Shown here piece by piece: positions 43,080-52,593 of a stretch of 64,000 nt of DNA. The DNA is taken from positions 1 to 64,000 of the forward strand of contig JAXISZ010000008.1 in NCBI GenBank assembly GCA_034680345.1. Reading direction: 5' to 3'. A program made the translations under genes and the position numbers. This DNA is from SXZD01 sp034680345 (lineage in GTDB: Bacteria > Pseudomonadota > Gammaproteobacteria > Burkholderiales > Burkholderiaceae_B). The notes beneath the pieces were generated by a model, which was not told the DNA's origin, did not search any database, and saw only the letters and a program-made list of their open reading frames with translations. The stretch's first letter is position 1, and every line of letters begins with the position of its first letter.

Positions 43080-44447
43080 TTGAATGCTTTGAACGTTATC
43101 ATTCTAGCTGCTGGAAAAGGTACCCGTATGTACTCTGACATACCTAAAGTGCTGCATTCAATTGCTGGGCGTCCAATGTTGGCGCATGTTTTACAAACAG
43201 CGGCAACACTGACCAGTACCCCGCCTGTGGTGGTTTATGGGCATGGTGGAGACCAAGTACAAGCAAAATTTACAAATACCAACGTGTCTTGGGTGTTACA
43301 AACCCCGCAGTTGGGTACGGGGCATGCAGTGCAGTTGGCTTTGCCGGTTTTGTCGCAAGCGCAAGCTACACTGATTCTATATGGTGACGTGCCTTTGATT
43401 GGTCAGGCAGCTTTAGAGCGTTTAATTGGTTTGTGTTCTGCTTCTCGCATGGGGTTGATGACTCAGTTTTTAAAAAACCCTACGGGTTATGGTCGTATTG
43501 TGCGTAATCAAATGGGTCAAGTTCAAAAAATTGTTGAAGAAAAAGACGCCAATTCTGAGCAAAAAGCCATTCAAGAAGTTAATGCGGGTTTAATGTGTGT
43601 TCCTACTGATGCTTTGCGCGGATGGGTCAATGCTTTGAGCAATCACAATGCTCAAGGGGAGTATTATGTAACTGATATTGTTGGTATGGCCGCAGAAAGT
43701 GGCGTTGAGGTGGCAACCTGCCAACCCGATGAAGATTGGGAGGTTTTGGGCGTTAATTCACGTTTACAACAGGCTGAGTTAGAACGGATTTACCAACAAC
43801 AGCAGGCTAAGCGTCTGTTGAGTTCGGGCGTTACATTGGCTGATCTGGCGCGCATTGATATCCGTGGCGATTTGCAGTGTGGCAGAGATGTGTTTATTGA
43901 TGTGGGTTGTGTGTTTGAGGGTGTGGTGCGGCTGGCTGATGGTGTTCGTATTGGGCCGTATTGTGTTATTCGTGAAAGTGAGATTGGTGCATTTTCTGAG
44001 GTGCATGCCTTTACGCACATAGACCAAGCTGTGGTTGGGGCGGCGGCACAAGTTGGTCCCTATGCCCGTTTGCGACCAGGTGCTGATTTGGGTGATCAAG
44101 TTCATGTGGGTAACTTTGTAGAAATTAAAAATTCTCGCTTAGCTGCTAGCACCAAGGCTAACCATTTGTCTTATATTGGCGACGCTGATGTGGGGCAGCG
44201 GGTGAATATTGGCGCGGGTACCATTACTTGCAATTACGATGGCGCTAACAAATATCGCACTACAATTGGTAACGATGTGTTTATTGGTTCTGCTACTCAG
44301 TTAGTGGCTCCAGTGACAGTGGGCGATAATGCCACCATTGGCGCAGGCACTACCTTAGTTAAAGATGCGCCACCGGCTCAGCTTACCTTGTCGCGAGAAA
44401 AACAGAAAACCATTCTCGGATGGGTTCGACCCGTAAAAAAAACTTGA
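43080..44447 (+). CDS. glmU: Bifunctional GlmU: N-acetylglucosamine-1-phosphate uridyltransferase / glucosamine-1-phosphate acetyltransferase
   Basis: Makes UDP-GlcNAc for peptidoglycan and LPS. It has 455 residues. The uridyltransferase domain begins [21 protein letters not shown]; the C-terminal part is a left-handed beta helix of hexapeptide repeats with [13 protein letters not shown] (near 323) and [13 protein letters not shown] (near 380). The start is TTG at 43080, with AGGGGG 8 bp upstream; no ATG fits. glmS follows 31 bp later, so the two make the amino-sugar operon. Confidence 0.95.
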   Translation: MNALNVIILAAGKGTRMYSDIPKVLHSIAGRPMLAHVLQTAATLTSTPPVVVYGHGGDQVQAKFTNTNVSWVLQTPQLGTGHAVQLALPVLSQAQATLILYGDVPLIGQAALERLIGLCSASRMGLMTQFLKNPTGYGRIVRNQMGQVQKIVEEKDANSEQKAIQEVNAGLMCVPTDALRGWVNALSNHNAQGEYYVTDIVGMAAESGVEVATCQPDEDWEVLGVNSRLQQAELERIYQQQQAKRLLSSGVTLADLARIDIRGDLQCGRDVFIDVGCVFEGVVRLADGVRIGPYCVIRESEIGAFSEVHAFTHIDQAVVGAAAQVGPYARLRPGADLGDQVHVGNFVEIKNSRLAASTKANHLSYIGDADVGQRVNIGAGTITCNYDGANKYRTTIGNDVFIGSATQLVAPVTVGDNATIGAGTTLVKDAPPAQLTLSREKQKTILGWVRPVKKT

Positions 44448-44478
44448 GTATTCGGGTATAACCGAATGGGAGATTGTC

Positions 44479-46320
44479 ATGTGTGGCATAGTTGGGGCTA
44501 TTGTTAAAAATAATTGTGTGCCGTTTTTAATTGATGGATTAAAGCGTTTGGAGTACCGTGGCTATGATTCTGCTGGTTTGGCTGTTGCAGACCCAAAAGA
44601 TCATCATATTCGCCGCGCCCGCAGTGTTGGGCGTGTTGCGCAGTTAGAATTGCAAGCCGCTTATTTAGAAGCCAAGCTGGGGATTGCGCACACCCGTTGG
44701 GCAACCCATGGTGTGCCCAGTGAACGCAATGCGCACCCGCACACCAGTGATGCCAATGGTTTTACTGTGACTGTGGTGCATAACGGTATCATAGAAAATC
44801 ATGATGAAATTCGTCGTCAGTTAATGGTGGCTGGTTACGTTTTTAGCTCCGATACTGACACAGAAGTCATTGCCCATTTAGTGCATCAAAACATGACTCG
44901 TGGGCAAACCTTATTGGCAGCTACACAAGCAGCGACTAAGCGGTTACAAGGTGCGTTTGCAATTGCTTTAATTGCATCAAATGCACCAAACACCTTAGTG
45001 GCAGGTCGCAAGGGTGCCCCTTTATTAGCAGGTTTGGGTGAAGGCGAAGTTTATATTGCCTCTGACGCTTCAGCTTTGGTTTCTAAAACTCAGCGTATTG
45101 TTTATCTTGAAGAAGGCGATGTGTTGTGTGCCAATTTGGAAGGTATTGCCATTTACAATGCCCGTGGTGAAGTTGCCAACCGTTCGGTGGTCACTAGCGA
45201 ATTGTCTGCTGATGCTGTAGAACTTGGTCCTTACCAGCATTACATGCAGAAAGAAATTTTTGAGCAATCTGGTGCAATTGCAGCCACTTTAGAAATGGTG
45301 AGCAATGCCAATGCCATTAGCCCCGAGCTTTTTGGGGCGGAGGCTGCACCGGTTCTTAACCAGGTTGGGCAAATTGTGATTTTGGCTTGTGGCACCAGTT
45401 ACCATGCGGCGTTGGTGGCGCGTTATTGGTTGGAAAGTATTGCTGCTGTGCCCACAAGTGTTGAAATTGCCAGTGAATATCGGTACCGTGACAGCGTTTG
45501 TTTGCCCAATACTTTGGTCATTACTGTGTCGCAATCGGGTGAGACGGCCGATACATTGGCGGCGTTACATCATGCACACAACCACGGCGTGGAACACACG
45601 TTAAGTATTTGCAACGTGCCTGAGTCAGCCTTGATGCGAGCATCGCGGTTAAAATTTTTAACCCGCGCAGGCCCTGAAATTGGGGTGGCTTCAACCAAGG
45701 CATTTACCACACAATTGGCGGCTTTATTTACCTTTACGTTAGTTATGGCTAAATTGCGAGGCCGTTTAGATTCTGTTCAAGAAGCGATGCTTTTGGCTCA
45801 GCTGCGGCATTTGCCTGCGGCGGTGGCCAAAGTGTTGGAAATTGAAGCGGATATTAAAGTGTGGGCGCAGCGCTTTGCGCAAAAACAGCACACGCTTTTT
45901 TTGGGTCGAGGTGTGCATTATCCTATTGCTATGGAAGGTGCTTTAAAGCTAAAAGAAATTTCTTATATCCATGCTGAGGCCTATGCAGCTGGCGAGCTTA
46001 AGCATGGTCCTTTGGCTTTGGTGGATGCACAAATGCCTGTGATTGCTGTTGCTCCCAACGACCTTTTAATTGAAAAATTAAAATCCAATTTACAAGAGGT
46101 GAGCGCTCGTGGCGGTGAATTGTTTATTTTTGCTGACCGCGACACCCGCATGCAGTCCTGTGATGGTGTGCATGTCCTGAATTTACTGGATCACGCTGGG
46201 TATTTATCGCCCATTTTACATGTGTTGCCTTTGCAGCTTTTGTCTTACCATGTGGCCTTGGTTAAGGCTACAGATGTGGATAAACCTCGCAATTTGGCTA
46301 AGAGTGTTACGGTGGAATAA
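44479..46320 (+). CDS. glmS: Glutamine-fructose-6-phosphate aminotransferase (isomerising)
   Basis: First step of hexosamine synthesis, 613 residues. The N-terminal glutaminase starts MCGIVGA with Cys2 as nucleophile, and has [13 protein letters not shown]. Two SIS isomerase domains follow ([12 protein letters not shown] near 300, [11 protein letters not shown] near 350, [22 protein letters not shown] near 478), ending in [12 protein letters not shown]. The last codons form the left end of the integrated element: the 11-bp core ACGGTGGAATA is inside the stop region. The insertion keeps the protein intact but has separated the gene from its native terminator. Confidence 0.97.
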   Translation: MCGIVGAIVKNNCVPFLIDGLKRLEYRGYDSAGLAVADPKDHHIRRARSVGRVAQLELQAAYLEAKLGIAHTRWATHGVPSERNAHPHTSDANGFTVTVVHNGIIENHDEIRRQLMVAGYVFSSDTDTEVIAHLVHQNMTRGQTLLAATQAATKRLQGAFAIALIASNAPNTLVAGRKGAPLLAGLGEGEVYIASDASALVSKTQRIVYLEEGDVLCANLEGIAIYNARGEVANRSVVTSELSADAVELGPYQHYMQKEIFEQSGAIAATLEMVSNANAISPELFGAEAAPVLNQVGQIVILACGTSYHAALVARYWLESIAAVPTSVEIASEYRYRDSVCLPNTLVITVSQSGETADTLAALHHAHNHGVEHTLSICNVPESALMRASRLKFLTRAGPEIGVASTKAFTTQLAALFTFTLVMAKLRGRLDSVQEAMLLAQLRHLPAAVAKVLEIEADIKVWAQRFAQKQHTLFLGRGVHYPIAMEGALKLKEISYIHAEAYAAGELKHGPLALVDAQMPVIAVAPNDLLIEKLKSNLQEVSARGGELFIFADRDTRMQSCDGVHVLNLLDHAGYLSPILHVLPLQLLSYHVALVKATDVDKPRNLAKSVTVE

Positions 46321-46336
46321 TTTTCTTTTGACCTTT
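46309..46336. repeat. Left attachment site (attL) and left terminal inverted repeat
   Basis: Core ACGGTGGAATA (46309-46319) ends glmS. After five bases comes CTTTTGACCTTT (46325-46336), the exact reverse complement of the sequence at 59808-59819. Part of it (TTTGACC, 46327-46333) also pairs locally with GGTCAAA (46342-46348), so the end can form a hairpin. Host DNA just right of attR keeps a similar CTTTTACCTTT, suggesting that the original target had an arm of the same type. Confidence 0.75.
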
Positions 46337-46405
46337 TTCGGGGTCAAAGTTCAATCGTCCGCATACCTTCGTGTTCGAGTTCGGGTTGAAACCAAAGCTC
46401 TGTCC

Positions 46406-46642
46406 TTGGGATACCTTGACCCTGCGCATCAAGCCCTGATCGACCGCATCCTGAGGCTTCACCAAAACGGTATGAATTGCCGCCAGATTGGAGACCACCT
46501 GAATGAGTTGGGGGTGACCTCTTGGGGCGGGAAACGGTTCTATCCGGAACTGGTGTTTGGAGTGGTCAGGAAGGCTAGGATCAAGGCTGAACGGATATCT
46601 GATGCTTTGATGGAAGTACGGTGTGAAATTGTTTCAAATTGA
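46406..46642 (+). CDS. Small protein resembling part of a serine recombinase, possible remnant
   Basis: A frame that is open from inside glmS to 46642; the meaningful part starts near LDPAHQALIDRILRLHQNG. It goes on with MNCRQIGDHLNELGV and GGKRFYPELVFGVVRKAR, resembling the helix-turn-helix-like segment found in C-terminal parts of resolvase-type recombinases. It has no catalytic domain. No good start codon or ribosome binding site is visible; TTG 46406 is a guess. It may be a remnant of a former recombinase, or a small DNA-binding accessory factor acting at the left end. Confidence 0.4.
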   Translation: MGYLDPAHQALIDRILRLHQNGMNCRQIGDHLNELGVTSWGGKRFYPELVFGVVRKARIKAERISDALMEVRCEIVSN

Positions 46643-46711
46643 TTTTCTTGATGCGAAACTTTGCAAATCGATCAAGAAATTTGAAGCATTAGAGACCTGT
46701 TGGATCGCTGG

Positions 46712-47146
46712 TTAACTTGCTAAAAATCCACGCCTGACACGCCATAACAAGTAGCAAAATAGGAAGCTAGCAAGCGCACCAGACAAGCCCAGTGCCGCAC
46801 TGATCACATCGCCTTCAACTCTGTATTCGTGTAAACCCAAGGCAGAGAACAAAAGAAGGAAAAAAGCCCCTCCGAGAAATGCTGTAACTAGATAGAGCTG
46901 GACAACGCTCAACATCAATCGCCGAGCCATCGACGGCACAGGGATGGATTTCTGTTTCAGATATATCGATACAACAGTGGGCAACAAAGCAAGAAAATAC
47001 GCCGTCAATTTGATGTGGTCGGGGTAAGGAATGTTGCCCCATCGTTCGTATGCGTACATCGACCAGCGAATGTCTTCAACAACCAACGAAACTATCATCA
47101 GAACAGAAGCCCCAATCAAAAAAGTGTGTAAGTTTAGGCGTTTCAT
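46712..47146 (-). CDS. Hypothetical four-helix membrane protein
   Basis: 144 residues from ATG 47146 (an in-frame TTG lies nine codons upstream). Four hydrophobic segments: about 5-22, 40-58, 73-95 and 110-130. The C-terminus ends with LLWRVRRGFLAS. I do not recognise the family. It is the leftmost cargo gene of the element and points toward the left end; its neighbour across a 424-bp gap is the J-domain gene. Confidence 0.5.
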   Translation of the reverse strand: MKRLNLHTFLIGASVLMIVSLVVEDIRWSMYAYERWGNIPYPDHIKLTAYFLALLPTVVSIYLKQKSIPVPSMARRLMLSVVQLYLVTAFLGGAFFLLLFSALGLHEYRVEGDVISAALGLSGALASFLFCYLLWRVRRGFLAS

Positions 47147-47570
47147 ATTTTGAGTCGTACAGGGCAATCTCAAAGGACTTGAGGCTTCTGCTTCCGTTGG
47201 AAGCCTCGCTTATCTAAAAAATTGGCATTCCCTATCCAAGGACTACGGGAAGTAGCCCTAGCCCCGCCACGATTGGTACATCTTTAGACGAGGCTCTAAC
47301 AATAGCTGAGATGTAGACATCTCTATGAGAATCTTCAAGGGTTCCACCGCCACTCTACAAAACACCGTCAAATTCTGGTTAAAAAACCGCACCCAGGGCA
47401 TACAACCTGTACCACATCTTTTGAGTAGTTAGCACGCCAAGACCGAGAACGAAATCAAAAAAATCATCAAAGTCTCACGTCGAACCAAAACCTGAATTTT
47501 CACATCACCGGCAATAAATGTCAGCGTTCCACCTACACATTACCTTAAGATTGAGAAAAAAAGGACATTG
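47147..47570. other. 424-bp non-coding gap with a hairpin in the element
   Basis: Contains a perfect 8-bp inverted repeat, GAGGCTTC (47181-47188) and GAAGCCTC (47200-47207), with an 11-base loop. Further right a 35-codon frame (47325-47432) begins MRIFKGSTATLQ and continues in frame after its stop for another 20 codons; it may be a decayed gene but is too short to judge. The gap must also hold promoters for two divergent genes. Confidence 0.5.
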
Positions 47571-48923
47571 ATGAGTACAAACGATTCGCTTGGTTTTTAC
47601 AGCACTCTCGGTGTGACGCAGCAAGCATCCCAGTCAGAAATCAAGGCGGCGTACCGTAGCAAGGCAATGGAGTTTCATCCTGACAGGAACCCTGACAGAG
47701 ATACGACCTCAGAGTTCCAAGCCCTACAGGCAGCGTACGACGTACTCTCTAACGAGAAACTGCGCCAGCAATATGATGCAGACAGTTCCATCCCCTCAAG
47801 TTCCACTAGTGATGACGAAGGCAGATATAGGCCGCTCGACCCAATTTATTGCTCAAAATGCAGCTCGGTCTCGGCGCAACCCCGATACAAGGTTTTTTAC
47901 TCCGTCTACGGGTACATTTTCGGGGCTTATAAGAAGCCACATCAAGGTATTTTTTGTTCGAAATGCGAAATCAAAGAAGGACTTAAGGCATCTGCTTTAA
48001 CTATGGTTGCTGGCTGGTGGAGTATTGCAGGCTTTCTGTGGACCATACAGACGCTGATTCAGAACCTTGTAGGCGGTAGGTTTAGCGAACAAAATGCCCG
48101 ACTGCAAGGCTACCAAGCTATGTATTTCGCCCAAATTGGCAAGCTTGATCTTGCCAGAGCTATTGCGGTTGAAGCCTTGAAACTGGCTAAAAAGGCGACA
48201 AAAGAAAACGGGAAGAGTTTCTCCTTCAAGAAGAACCTTGGTTATGAAACTCCAGATCCACTCAAGGAATTACGAGACTCGCTAACAAAGTTTATTGACT
48301 CACTCGCAGAGGACACAAAGCTTGTTGAACTCAAGAACAAAAATGAGATTTTCAACAAACGATTCGCCTATCAGCTCCTTCTTCTGGTCTCCTTTGCAGG
48401 GCTAATTTCTGGTGAGCTCTATCGACAAGAACTAGAGACCCGAGAGAAGGAACGCATACGCCTTGAACAACAGGGAATTGAAAGAGAAAGAGCCGCTGCA
48501 ATCGCTGCGCAGCAGCAAGAGGAACTGAGGAAATCTGAGCTACCCCTTCCTAGAAGTGGACTGTTTCGAGGCTTTAGTCCCGTTAATGCACCGCCATTAA
48601 AAGTAACCAATTCGCCAGGAGCGAATACGCTAATGAAGCTCATCCGCACTTCTGACGGTGCAGAGGTAATGAGCATCTTCATTAGAGCGGGTCAAACTGT
48701 AGAGCTTGGCGTTCCCGTTGGCAGCTATAACGCAAAAATCGCCTCTGGACAGACTTGGTATGGGGACTCCATTAGATTCGGCCCCAACACAAGCTATACA
48801 ACGCTCGATACCGTTCTTCACTTCTCGATTCAAGGTTCTCAGTTACTAGGGAATGAACTTACCCTAACTCAGATCAAAAACGGGAATCTACGACAAGTCC
48901 CACTTAGCGCAAATGAATTTTGA
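47571..48923 (+). CDS. J-domain protein with zinc-ribbon-like motifs and a membrane helix
   Basis: 450 residues. The N-terminal J domain (about 5-65) has the HPD motif at 36-38, which stimulates DnaK ATPase. Then CSKC (near 92) and CSKC (near 127) may bind zinc. A hydrophobic stretch follows (about 145-170), then a helical part, another hydrophobic segment (about 268-285), a charged coiled coil (REKERIRLEQQGIERERAAA) and a C-terminal beta-rich domain (about 340-450). ATG 47571 has AAGGAC upstream. No DnaK or GrpE lies in the element, so it would use the host chaperone. The overall architecture is unfamiliar to me. Confidence 0.75.
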   Translation: MSTNDSLGFYSTLGVTQQASQSEIKAAYRSKAMEFHPDRNPDRDTTSEFQALQAAYDVLSNEKLRQQYDADSSIPSSSTSDDEGRYRPLDPIYCSKCSSVSAQPRYKVFYSVYGYIFGAYKKPHQGIFCSKCEIKEGLKASALTMVAGWWSIAGFLWTIQTLIQNLVGGRFSEQNARLQGYQAMYFAQIGKLDLARAIAVEALKLAKKATKENGKSFSFKKNLGYETPDPLKELRDSLTKFIDSLAEDTKLVELKNKNEIFNKRFAYQLLLLVSFAGLISGELYRQELETREKERIRLEQQGIERERAAAIAAQQQEELRKSELPLPRSGLFRGFSPVNAPPLKVTNSPGANTLMKLIRTSDGAEVMSIFIRAGQTVELGVPVGSYNAKIASGQTWYGDSIRFGPNTSYTTLDTVLHFSIQGSQLLGNELTLTQIKNGNLRQVPLSANEF

Positions 48924-48962
48924 AGCTAGCAATGACTAAAGAAAGAAACTGGTCTAATTGCA

Positions 48963-49316
48963 TCATTCGAACTTCCTAACTGCTTCTTCATATGCAGAAT
49001 TTATTTGCTTTGTTTTTTCCTCAGCAATCATCGTAAATTCTGGTCCTAAAGAAGAGACCTTGTCTGGGTGATATTGAGAGATCTTTCTTTTGTAGGCAGC
49101 TTTTATTTCTTCAAATGAGGCGCCTGGAGTGACATCAAGAGTTTTGTACCAAGACTCGTGATTAGACTCTTTAGGAACGTCATATGGATGCTTACCGTTA
49201 GACTCAGAAGCCTCGGCTTCCTCTTTGCTAGTCAGCAAAAGACGGACCAGACCATAACCAAAGAACAGAGCACACAAGACAATGAAGATTTCCTGATTAC
49301 TTAGACCTTCAAACAT
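48963..49316 (-). CDS. Membrane-anchored J-domain protein
   Basis: 117 residues: one N-terminal membrane helix (about 9-28), an acidic linker, and a J domain (about 55-115) with HPD at 83-85. This orientation places the J domain in the cytoplasm if the N-terminus is outside. It is the last gene of a minus-strand operon and overlaps the preceding gene by 16 bp. It is convergent with the larger J-domain gene. A single-helix J protein can recruit DnaK to the membrane; the client is unknown. Confidence 0.75.
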   Translation of the reverse strand: MFEGLSNQEIFIVLCALFFGYGLVRLLLTSKEEAEASESNGKHPYDVPKESNHESWYKTLDVTPGASFEEIKAAYKRKISQYHPDKVSSLGPEFTMIAEEKTKQINSAYEEAVRKFE

Positions 49317-50020
49317 TTCGCAAATCCTTGTAGCAAAGCAATCTTTGATGGATCAGACTCTTCGTCAAGTGCTGCATTTGTTTGGTTAGTTAACTCATAC
49401 CGAATCAACTCTGCATCATCTTTCGCTACTCGCTTTAAAGCTCTAATGTGCAACCGTATCGCACATATTTTAGAATCTTTAAGTAGCAATATTTTTTTAT
49501 TGAGGTTTACCAAATAAGCGGGAACGAAAAGCGCCTCCACAAGCAGGGAGATCACCTTCCCCTTTGGTAACTCTTGCGCTCTTATGAGCAACAAAACAAA
49601 AAAAGCTGCAAGCATCCAGATGAAGGCGTGTCCAACCAGCAAGTTAACAACAACTGCCTCGAAGCCAAATACAAACGAGAGGTAGCAGTTCACTACGAGA
49701 AAAAAAAGATACAAATATCCTAAGAAAGCCAACGAGTTCAAGCCTCTAGCCAAAAATTCAATTGAGCGCAACTCTCGCTTGTATAGATGTTTTTCCTCGT
49801 TCAACGTCACTCTTTCTACCGATATGACACGATCAAACAAATTGATGGGATTGAGAAATACAACATCTCTTCCTGCAAATGAATTTCGTTGACGATGCTT
49901 GTAATACGGTCGTCCATGTCGACTTATACTGAGAAAATCTTTTCCTTTCGCTATGACAACTAGGTTGTCGAATACAAGAAATCCTAAAAGAATAACCCAA
50001 AAAAGTAACGTCTCGTTCAT
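49301..50020 (-). CDS. Hypothetical multi-helix membrane protein in the J-domain operon
   Basis: 239 residues with hydrophobic segments at about 4-24, 95-120, 123-148 and 150-172. Between them is a basic loop (YYKHRQRNSF) and at the end a helical cytoplasmic region. I do not recognise the family. Its ATG shares one base with the stop of the DUF2167 gene, and its end overlaps the J-domain gene, so the three products are probably made together in fixed proportion and may form a complex. Confidence 0.55.
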   Translation of the reverse strand: MNETLLFWVILLGFLVFDNLVVIAKGKDFLSISRHGRPYYKHRQRNSFAGRDVVFLNPINLFDRVISVERVTLNEEKHLYKRELRSIEFLARGLNSLAFLGYLYLFFLVVNCYLSFVFGFEAVVVNLLVGHAFIWMLAAFFVLLLIRAQELPKGKVISLLVEALFVPAYLVNLNKKILLLKDSKICAIRLHIRALKRVAKDDAELIRYELTNQTNAALDEESDPSKIALLQGFAKCLKV

Positions 50021-50835
50021 TAGGTTTTATTTCTGGCGAACCACTTTTTGATACCCGCCCAAACAGCAGCAGCAGCTCCAACTACTGCCAATAAGATAAG
50101 TTTCAAGCCCCCCTTTTTTGTTGCAACTGCCGCAGCTCCACCGAGAACCAATGCACCTAGCCCATAGGCTGCAACACGGTCACCATCTTTCCATTCGCTG
50201 TATTTTTCACCACTTACATAATCAAAATTCTTGAGCGCACTCTTAAAATCTACCAAATCTTTCTCGAGACTCTGAGGATCAGAGACTAAAATTGCAGAAA
50301 TGTATCCACTACGCCCCAAAATTTTCGTTGTGACGTTGACCGTGGTACTCTGGTCATTTTCGGATCTTAGTTTTGTACCCCATTCAAGTCGTTTTGTTTC
50401 ATTGTCGTAACGTGGTGGAAAATACCACCCCTCCAAAACCATCGTTTGGAGTCCTTGCTTCTTCCTCTCTTCGTTACCTCGTTGATTACTCTCTTTGAGG
50501 CTTGCCAACAGCGCATCAGCATCAATCTTTTCATCGTCCTTTATATATCCTTCATTGTTAAAGCGCAAAACGCCAAACCAAGAGCTATTTTTAGTAGCGA
50601 TTGTGTATGAACTTGTTTGTGGAAGGTTCCCATTGAGCTGAAGAAACCTGTCTGTATCTCCTGCATCCAAGAACAACAAAGGTTCAGTAATCTTGAACTC
50701 ACCTTTGTCTCCGATCTTTCCTACTGCTGGTGCCATCTGCCAGTTAAGATTTTTAAATTCGGGGATTTTATGCAGTTGTGCTTGCGCTAGTGTAAAAGCT
50801 ACACTTAACGCAGCAGCAATAAATGTCTTTTTCAT
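50020..50835 (-). CDS. DUF2167 family membrane protein
   Basis: 271 residues with a signal peptide (about 1-19, ALSVAFTLAQAQ). The DUF2167 pattern is clear: LLFLDAGDTDRFLQLNGN (near 54), NNEGYIKDDEKIDADALL (near 93), GWYFPPRYDNETKRLEWG (near 137) and ILGRSGYISAILV (near 172). After the domain, GDRVAAYGLGALVLGG leads into two C-terminal hydrophobic segments (about 220-262). Function is unknown. The family is usually chromosomal, so its presence as cargo of a mobile element is notable. Confidence 0.85.
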   Translation of the reverse strand: MKKTFIAAALSVAFTLAQAQLHKIPEFKNLNWQMAPAVGKIGDKGEFKITEPLLFLDAGDTDRFLQLNGNLPQTSSYTIATKNSSWFGVLRFNNEGYIKDDEKIDADALLASLKESNQRGNEERKKQGLQTMVLEGWYFPPRYDNETKRLEWGTKLRSENDQSTTVNVTTKILGRSGYISAILVSDPQSLEKDLVDFKSALKNFDYVSGEKYSEWKDGDRVAAYGLGALVLGGAAAVATKKGGLKLILLAVVGAAAAVWAGIKKWFARNKT

Positions 50836-50845
50836 TTTTTATTTC

Positions 50846-51070
50846 CTATAAATCAGTGTTGTTGTTTTGAATGAAAAACTTATAAATCGAGAACCCACAT
50901 AAGAGCTCGCCCAAAGTAATAAGCCCCCAAAATGGACCGCTACCCAGCGTCCACACAAATGCAATTCCGAGTAAAATCAAAACACCCTTTTTAGGTGGAT
51001 TCACGTACTTCCCAACGAAAAATCCTATCCCGGAAAATAGCAGGAAATAGATAAACATCAAAAAATCCAA
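50846..51070 (-). CDS. Small hydrophobic membrane protein
   Basis: 74 residues, nearly all membrane helix: about 3-22, 28-44 and 47-66. It has no recognised motif. It lies 10 bp upstream of the DUF2167 gene and 53 bp downstream of the YbjN-like gene, on the same strand, and so looks like part of the operon. A weak ribosome binding site makes the start uncertain. Confidence 0.5.
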   Translation of the reverse strand: MDFLMFIYFLLFSGIGFFVGKYVNPPKKGVLILLGIAFVWTLGSGPFWGLITLGELLCGFSIYKFFIQNNNTDL

Positions 51071-51123
51071 TTTTGTGTCGATAACGTAAGATCTTGACCG
51101 TTTTAGATCTTAAAAATCTCAAA

Positions 51124-51576
51124 TCATTTGGATAGTTCAATTAGTTTTGGATAATCATCAAATATTTGATTTGCTTGTTCAATAAGTCGAATTAGTATAG
51201 TTAATGTCTTGGCATCATATGGGCCAAATTTATACAGACAAACATAAAGCGTATCGCCTTCTAGTGCAACTTGATATGAAGTCTGTACGTTTATTTTATT
51301 TAATATCTCAAGAAATTCTATTCGATTTTGCCCGGATGGCATTTTTTCAAGATTGAACATCCTGAATATAGATGTTCTTTCATTATTTTTATCGAATAGA
51401 ACTTTCCCTCGTCCTAATGTGGCAATTGAAATTCTATTGTTTTCTGTGGGCTTTACCTCGTAACCCATCGCCTCAAGTTGTTTTGCAATTGGATCATCTT
51501 TTGCTAAAGATGCTGCAACTGCAATTGATGAATTCATAAGCAAAACGCTTGCCCATAGAATAAAATATTTCTTCAT
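51124..51576 (-). CDS. Secreted YbjN-like protein
   Basis: 150 residues with a signal peptide (about 1-21, ending SIAVAA). The rest looks like the YbjN fold: LEAMGYEVKPTENN, RTSIFRMFNLEKM, LNKINVQTSYQVALEGDTLYV and a C-terminal helix. YbjN proteins share the fold of type III secretion chaperones and affect stress responses and motility in E. coli. The family call is by pattern and moderately sure. It is the first gene of the five-gene cargo operon that runs leftward to 48963. Confidence 0.6.
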   Translation of the reverse strand: MKKYFILWASVLLMNSSIAVAASLAKDDPIAKQLEAMGYEVKPTENNRISIATLGRGKVLFDKNNERTSIFRMFNLEKMPSGQNRIEFLEILNKINVQTSYQVALEGDTLYVCLYKFGPYDAKTLTILIRLIEQANQIFDDYPKLIELSK

Positions 51577-51800
51577 AAACTTCCGTTAAATTTTGGTGTG
51601 TGTTCGCCATCTTACACATCTCAAAAAAAGAATCAACAACTACGAAGCCAGTCTAACCCTGGCCATAGACGCTGCTGTCGCTTGCGTGAACTTCAAGACG
51701 TAACCTTTTGCCAGTTCCATCAGGTGCACGCCATAGCGGACATTAAAAAATCAGTTTCACGATATCCGATTTGTTGACTGGCACGGACCCAACACAACCG
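51577..51800. other. Gap with probable decayed 3' part of the DUF6876-like gene
   Basis: On the minus strand another frame continues the neighbouring truncated gene with LLLAVTESQAVPCQEDGNG before stopping near 51743, which suggests that a longer gene has been shifted out of frame. No other gene is visible. The promoter of the YbjN-like operon should be here. Confidence 0.4.
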
Positions 51801-51986
51801 TTACCGTCCTCTTGACACGGCACAGCTTGACTTTCTGTCACGGCTAGCAGCAGCATAGAGTAGCCAATACGCACCTGCTTCGTCGGCGAGGTACTTGGCA
51901 CCGTCGGTGATAAGACACCGACGGTTTAGGCGATAGTAGTGCTCAGTCTCGGTGAAGTGACTGAGCATCGATGGATCGAATGCCAT
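51801..51986 (-). pseudogene. Truncated DUF6876-like protein
   Basis: 61 residues. The start LSHFTETEHYYRLNRRCLITDG and KYLADEAGAYWLLYAA match the N-terminal half of DUF6876, a small family common on plasmids and islands. After residue 48 the frame runs into unrelated RDRKSSCAVSRGR and stops, while the family normally continues for about 50 more residues. A frameshift is therefore likely. It lies 9 bp downstream of the next gene, in the same orientation. Confidence 0.55.
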
Positions 51987-51995
51987 TGACAGGCA

Positions 51996-52361
51996 TCAAG
52001 CTGTTGCTTTAGCGGGCTTGATCTTGCAAAGCTTGTCGATCAAGTCCATTACTGCCGAGTCGCCAGTTTCGATCAACAAGGCAATGCGGCGCATCGTCAG
52101 TCGTGCCTTTTGCTTGTTGGCGATGGACAGGTCACGAAGAACGTCAGATGGGATGGCTCCGCCCGAGGTCAGCTTGGTCTTGACCAACTCCGTGCTCATC
52201 CGGATGGTCTTGTCATAGACTGCTAGGGCACCATCAACCTCGGTCAAAGAGAGTGCTCTAAGTGGCTTCTCGTTGGACTTGCGACGGGTCTTAGGTTGGA
52301 TGGTCTGGTCTACCGAGTTGTTGGTGGTGGTAATGGGCTCGGGGGCAAAGTTTTCGGTCAT
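51996..52361 (-). CDS. Hypothetical element-borne protein
   Basis: 121 residues from ATG 52361, which has a strong AGGAGA 9 bp upstream; the frame stays open 36 codons further, but the ribosome binding site decides the start. The N-terminal 40 residues are Thr/Asn/Lys-rich. A helical part follows (LTEVDGALAVYDKTIRMSTELV, IPSDVLRDLSIANKQKARLTMRRIA, cited in part). I do not recognise it. Its upstream region has the GTACACCG/CGGTGTAC inverted repeat, so it may be regulated with the integrase gene. Confidence 0.55.
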   Translation of the reverse strand: MTENFAPEPITTTNNSVDQTIQPKTRRKSNEKPLRALSLTEVDGALAVYDKTIRMSTELVKTKLTSGGAIPSDVLRDLSIANKQKARLTMRRIALLIETGDSAVMDLIDKLCKIKPAKATA

Positions 52362-52432
52362 GGTCTTTTCTCCTGTAGTGTCATTCGCACCGTGCGTTTG
52401 ACTAGATCTATAGTATTCATCGGAGAGAAAAC

Positions 52433-52490
52433 GTACACCGCTTTGTGGGCACTGTATTACCAGTGACACATTTAATAAAAATCGGTGTAC
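52433..52490. repeat. Inverted repeat GTACACCG ... CGGTGTAC
   Basis: Perfect 8-bp arms at 52433-52440 and 52483-52490, 42 bp apart, upstream of the minus-strand gene at 52361. The same CGGTGTAC occurs at 57471-57478 upstream of the tyrosine recombinase. Shared sites at two distant promoters of one element suggest a common regulator or recombinase arm sites. Confidence 0.6.
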
Positions 52491-52593
52491 AAAAGAGAAA
52501 ATTCGATTTATTGGCAGTAAAAAGTCTGCTGGGTAGATCCAAAGAAGAAATCAAAATACCTTAGGTGTCAGTACGTTTGTCCATTTCCAACAT

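Noticed and set aside
47325..47432. 35-codon ORF in the gap left of the J-domain gene
   Set aside because: No ribosome binding site or family; the frame goes on past its stop, so it may be a decayed gene, but it is too short to call.
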